Source: JAMXLO01 sp041487355
GTDB taxonomy: Bacteria; Pseudomonadota; Alphaproteobacteria; Acetobacterales; Acetobacteraceae
Direction: 5' to 3'
NCBI GenBank assembly: GCA_041487355.1
Contig: JBGPND010000110.1
Span: forward strand, 1 to 16,129
Length of the DNA: 16,129 bases
Part shown: piece after piece, positions 13,880 through 16,129 of the stretch
How the letters are laid out: each line of letters opens with the position of its first letter
Position numbering within the stretch: position 1 is the stretch's first letter
Program-made: the position numbers and the translations under genes
The notes under the pieces: generated by a model
The model's input: only the letters and a program-made list of their open reading frames with translations
Told to the model about the DNA's origin: nothing
The model's database searches: none

Positions 13880-14122
13880 ATGACCCAGTTCGTCAGCCTC
13901 TACGACGCCAAGACCCACCTGTCCGGGCTAGTCGATCGCGCCGCCGCCGGAGAGGAGATCGTCATCGCCAAAAACGGCGTCCCGCAGGCCAGGCTGGTGC
14001 CGATCGCGTTTCGCGGCGAACTGCGCAAGCCGGCCAATGCGATGCGCATCCACCGCATCGCGGCCGACTTCGACGCGCCGGACCCCACCATCGAACGCCT
14101 GTTCGCGGGCAAGGAGGCGTGA
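13880..14122 (+). CDS. Phd/YefM-family antitoxin (VapB-like)
   Basis: The 80-residue protein has the Phd/YefM N-terminal pattern FVSLYDAKTHLSGLVDRAAAG followed by EEIVIAKNGVPQARLVPI (about 4-42). A C-terminal tail ends DPTIERLFAGKEA, typical of antitoxins paired with PIN toxins. AAGGAG lies 7 nt before the ATG. The stop overlaps the toxin start (GTGA). It should bind the TGACCA array immediately upstream and neutralise the PIN partner. Confidence 0.88.
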   Translation: MTQFVSLYDAKTHLSGLVDRAAAGEEIVIAKNGVPQARLVPIAFRGELRKPANAMRIHRIAADFDAPDPTIERLFAGKEA

Positions 14123-14502
14123 ACCTGCTGCTCGACACCCACGTCTTCCTCTGGTGGGACAAGCAGGACGCGCAATTGAACGCCGACGCCCAGGCCCTCA
14201 TCGCCGACCCCGGCAATCAGGTCTTCGTCAGTGCCGCATCGGTGTGGGAAATCGCCATCAAGCGGCGACTGGGTAAGCTCGACTCTCGCGGTTCCGCGGT
14301 CGCCGCCATCGGCAGCAACGGCTTCCACGAACTGCCCATCCTGCCGATCGACGCGCAAAACGCCGACGCGCTGCCGTGGCGCCACAACGATCCGTTCGAC
14401 CGAATGCTCATCGCCCAGGCAAGACGCCTTACGTTCACCCTGGCCACGGCTGACGACGCCATCCGAGCCTATGACGGCGTGGCCCTGCTCTGGGCCGGAT
14501 AG
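14119..14502 (+). CDS. PIN-domain toxin (VapC-like)
   Basis: The 127-residue PIN-domain ribonuclease starts at a GTG inside the antitoxin stop. The acidic residues of the Mg-dependent active site are present: D6 (LLLDTHVFLWW), E44 (SVWEIAIK), D94 (HNDPFDRMLIAQA) and D112 (ATADDAI). The LLDTHVFLWW and DPFDRMLIAQA motifs mark the VapC subgroup that pairs with Phd-like antitoxins. The likely activity is RNA cleavage that blocks growth when the antitoxin is lost. Length is normal and no damage is visible. Confidence 0.92.
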   Translation: MNLLLDTHVFLWWDKQDAQLNADAQALIADPGNQVFVSAASVWEIAIKRRLGKLDSRGSAVAAIGSNGFHELPILPIDAQNADALPWRHNDPFDRMLIAQARRLTFTLATADDAIRAYDGVALLWAG

Positions 14503-14554
14503 CAGCGATCCGTGCCTCGATCACGTTCAGTACAACAGGATTGCCTCGTCGTGG

Positions 14555-14636
14555 TGATGGGTATCGCTGCGCTCAACCCATCCTACGCCGCTACGCTGCA
14601 AATTGTAGGATGGGTTGAGCGCAGCGATACCCATCA
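14555..14636. repeat. 32-bp perfect inverted repeat, dispersed palindromic type
   Basis: The arms 14555-14586 and 14605-14636 are exact complements with an 18-nt loop. The right arm reads GTAGGATGGGTTGAGCGCAG onward; from memory this is a repeat seen at many intergenic sites in proteobacteria. It lies 52 nt after the PIN toxin stop, so its hairpin could protect or end that transcript. Confidence 0.85.
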
Positions 14637-14944
14637 TTCCGGCGAGGCTCGCTCGCATTGCCCGCTGCAGTGCCCAGCAACTTCCAGTTGCCTCGATCCA
14701 GGCATTCGGTTAGAACGTATCGGGAACAATGCAGGTGCGTCATGCCCCACCGATCCGCCCCAGCTGACCTATCGCATCGGCCCGCCGCCGCGCCTCGTCA
14801 GGCGGTCGGCGATTTTGCCACCGGCGACAGCGAGGCTCCCGCGTATGTGGAGGGACAACCCATGCAAAGCGGAGACCTGGGGACGATTTGGGTAGTTAGA
14901 ACCGCTACCGGAACGGAAATGCCGGTCCCTGGGTCTCGCGCCGA
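14637..14944. other. Intergenic stretch without recognisable gene
   Basis: Between the 32-bp inverted repeat and the 3' end of glpD I see no coding sequence with family features, no tRNA and no strong hairpin. Open frames crossing it lack ribosome sites and read as low-complexity shadow of glpD. Confidence 0.6.
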
Positions 14945-15408
14945 TCAGGGCACGGTCGCCGGCATCCGGGCGAGATATTCATCCACCGCCGCAGCCTCTG
15001 CCTCACTGACCCGCAATCCCAGCTTGCTCCGGCGCCACGACACGTCCTCGGCGGTGCGGGCCCATTCGGTGCGCACCAGCCAATCCAACTCCCGCTCGGT
15101 CAGATCGGCACCGGGGCACCGGCCGAGATCGGCGGCGTCGCGCGCATCGCCCAGCATCTCGGTGGCCAGCGTGCCGTAGGCCCGCACCAGCCGCCGCGCT
15201 GTCGCTTCGGACAGAAATGGATAACGCCGCCGCAGGCCGTCCCGCACCATGCCGACCGCGTCCCACGGGAAATCCCCACCCGGCAGCGCTGCCCGCGCGG
15301 TCCAGTCGCCGCGCATCCCCGGGAAGCACCGCGCCAGCTTCGCCAGCGCAGCCTCGGCCAGCCGGCGATACGTCGTGAGTTTGCCGTCGAACACCGATAG
15401 AAGAGCCT

Positions 15409-15434
15409 GCCCCCGGGCACTCGACCCGGGGGGC
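15409..15434. repeat. Short GC palindrome inserted in glpD
   Basis: GCCCCCGGG (15409-15417) and CCCGGGGGGC (15425-15434) form a hairpin with a 7-nt loop. It coincides with the extra residues PGSSARGQA between GEPP and LLSVF, where GlpD proteins normally continue directly. Confidence 0.55.
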
Positions 15435-15459
15435 GGTTCGCCGGCAGGCACGTCCAGCT

Positions 15460-15479
15460 CCAGCACATACCAGCACATA
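15460..15479. repeat. 10-bp tandem duplication in glpD
   Basis: CCAGCACATA occurs twice head to tail. Removing one copy restores the minus-strand reading DATRDYVLELDVPAG expected of GlpD. With both copies the frame shifts by one base. Confidence 0.9.
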
Positions 15480-16129
15480 ATCGCGCGTCGCGTCCTGCGC
15501 CTTGCTGACGCCATCGTCCAGCAGCGGACGTACCCCCGCGTAGCGCCGCACGATATCCGCCGGGTCCACCGGCCGGCGCAGATAGGCACTGACCGCGCCG
15601 CACAGATACGCTTCCTCCGCCGGCGTGCTCACCACCCCGGCCGGATCGCCGTGAAAATACTCGTCGGTGGTGCCGATCAGCGTGAATTCCCGCTCGTACG
15701 GAATCGCGAAACACACCCGCCCATCGGCGTTCTGCAAGATGTAGCAGCGGTCGTGCGCGTAGAGCCGCGGCACGACGATGTGGCTGCCCTTCACCAGCCG
15801 AACCCGCCGCGCGCCGGCGTCGCCCACGACATCGGCCAGAACCCGCGACACATACGGCCCGGCGGCATTCACCAGCACGCGCGCAGCCGCCTCGGCGCCG
15901 CCTTCCAGCGTCAGCCGCCACACGCCATCCGCACGCCGCGCCCAGCGGCAGCGCGTGCGTGTGCGGATATCCGCCCCCGCGCCGCGGCGTCGCGCGCGTT
16001 CAGCACGACCAGGCGCGCGTCATCCACCCAGCAGTCGGAATACTCGAAGCCGCGCGCATACTCGGGCCGCAACGGCACACCCGCCGGATCGCGGTGCAGA
16101 TCGACCACCCGCGTCGGCGGCAGCACCCG

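Larger units (their letters stand above)
14945..16129 (-). pseudogene. glpD: Glycerol-3-phosphate dehydrogenase, frameshifted and partial (N-terminus outside window)
   Basis: Three minus-strand segments in order give one FAD-dependent GlpD. Segment 1 (16129 to about 15980) contains GFEYSDCWVDDARLVVLNARDA. Segment 2 (about 15975-15480) contains VLVNAAGPYVSRVL, RLVKGSHIVVPRLY, IPYEREFTLIGTTDEYFHGD and YAGVRPLLDDG. Segment 3 (about 15469-14945) contains LLSVFDGKLTTYRRLAE, LPGGDFPWD and RLVRAYGT. A one-base loss near 15974-15990 separates segments 1 and 2; a 10-bp tandem duplication at 15460-15479 separates 2 and 3. Segment 3 also carries a nine-residue in-frame insertion (PGSSARGQA) and Asp where the family has GGK. 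The normal enzyme oxidises glycerol-3-phosphate to DHAP and feeds quinone. As read it cannot be made whole; sequencing error is the alternative to true decay. Confidence 0.88.

Noticed and set aside
14658..15179. Plus-strand open frame of 173 codons
   Set aside because: Its second half is antisense to the conserved C-terminus of glpD and the first half has no motif or start signal.

Overview
The window is GC-rich DNA with long, GTG- and ATG-started genes. It most likely comes from an alphaproteobacterium, plausibly Rhodospirillales/Acetobacteraceae. The grounds are the gene order ccoNOQP-ccoGHIS behind an FNR/FixK-type box, the style of the dispersed palindromic repeats, and the Phd/PIN and PemK-like toxin-antitoxin pairs. 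The family placement is inferred from style and is not proven.

Layout. (1) 1-783 (-): N-terminal part of an exported, extremely glycine-rich protein, cut by the window edge. (2) 1039-1641 (+): VOC-fold protein with an intact 2-His-1-Glu metal site. (3) 1661-2347 (-): a small exported PEP-CTERM protein. (4) 2438-3211 (-): TauE/SafE (UreH-like) membrane protein, divergent from (5) 3301-11360 (+): a complete high-affinity cbb3 cytochrome oxidase locus. This locus comprises a small membrane protein, ccoN, ccoO, ccoQ, ccoP, then the assembly genes ccoG, ccoH, ccoI and ccoS. A perfect FNR-type box (3234-3247) lies in the divergent promoter region. (6) 11533-12654 (+): amidohydrolase-2 family protein. 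(7) 12655-14944: a small accessory region with a BrnA-like antitoxin remnant, a Phd/PemK-like pair on the minus strand, a Phd/PIN (VapBC-like) pair on the plus strand, and three kinds of inverted or dispersed repeat. (8) 14945-16129 (-): glpD, broken by two frameshifts.

How the genes work together. CcoN, CcoO and CcoP form the terminal oxidase and CcoQ stabilises it. CcoI (Cu P-type ATPase), CcoG (Cu-reducing Fe-S protein), CcoH and CcoS deliver copper and mature the enzyme. The divergent HCxxMCGP membrane protein may belong to the same copper or thiol supply, and sharing the FNR-type box fits low-oxygen induction.

The most unusual feature is ccoI. Two separate GC-rich palindromic elements lie inside its open reading frame, and both are read in the same frame (FAPSP...GEG-G-GRG). 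One extends the N-terminus directly after the ccoH/ccoI overlap and the other interrupts the nucleotide-binding domain. This looks like a protein-coding palindromic repeat, comparable in principle to the Rickettsia palindromic elements. Also notable are the glpD lesions (a 10-bp tandem duplication, a 1-base loss and a hairpin-shaped 27-bp insertion) and a four-copy TGACCA operator in front of the VapBC-like pair.
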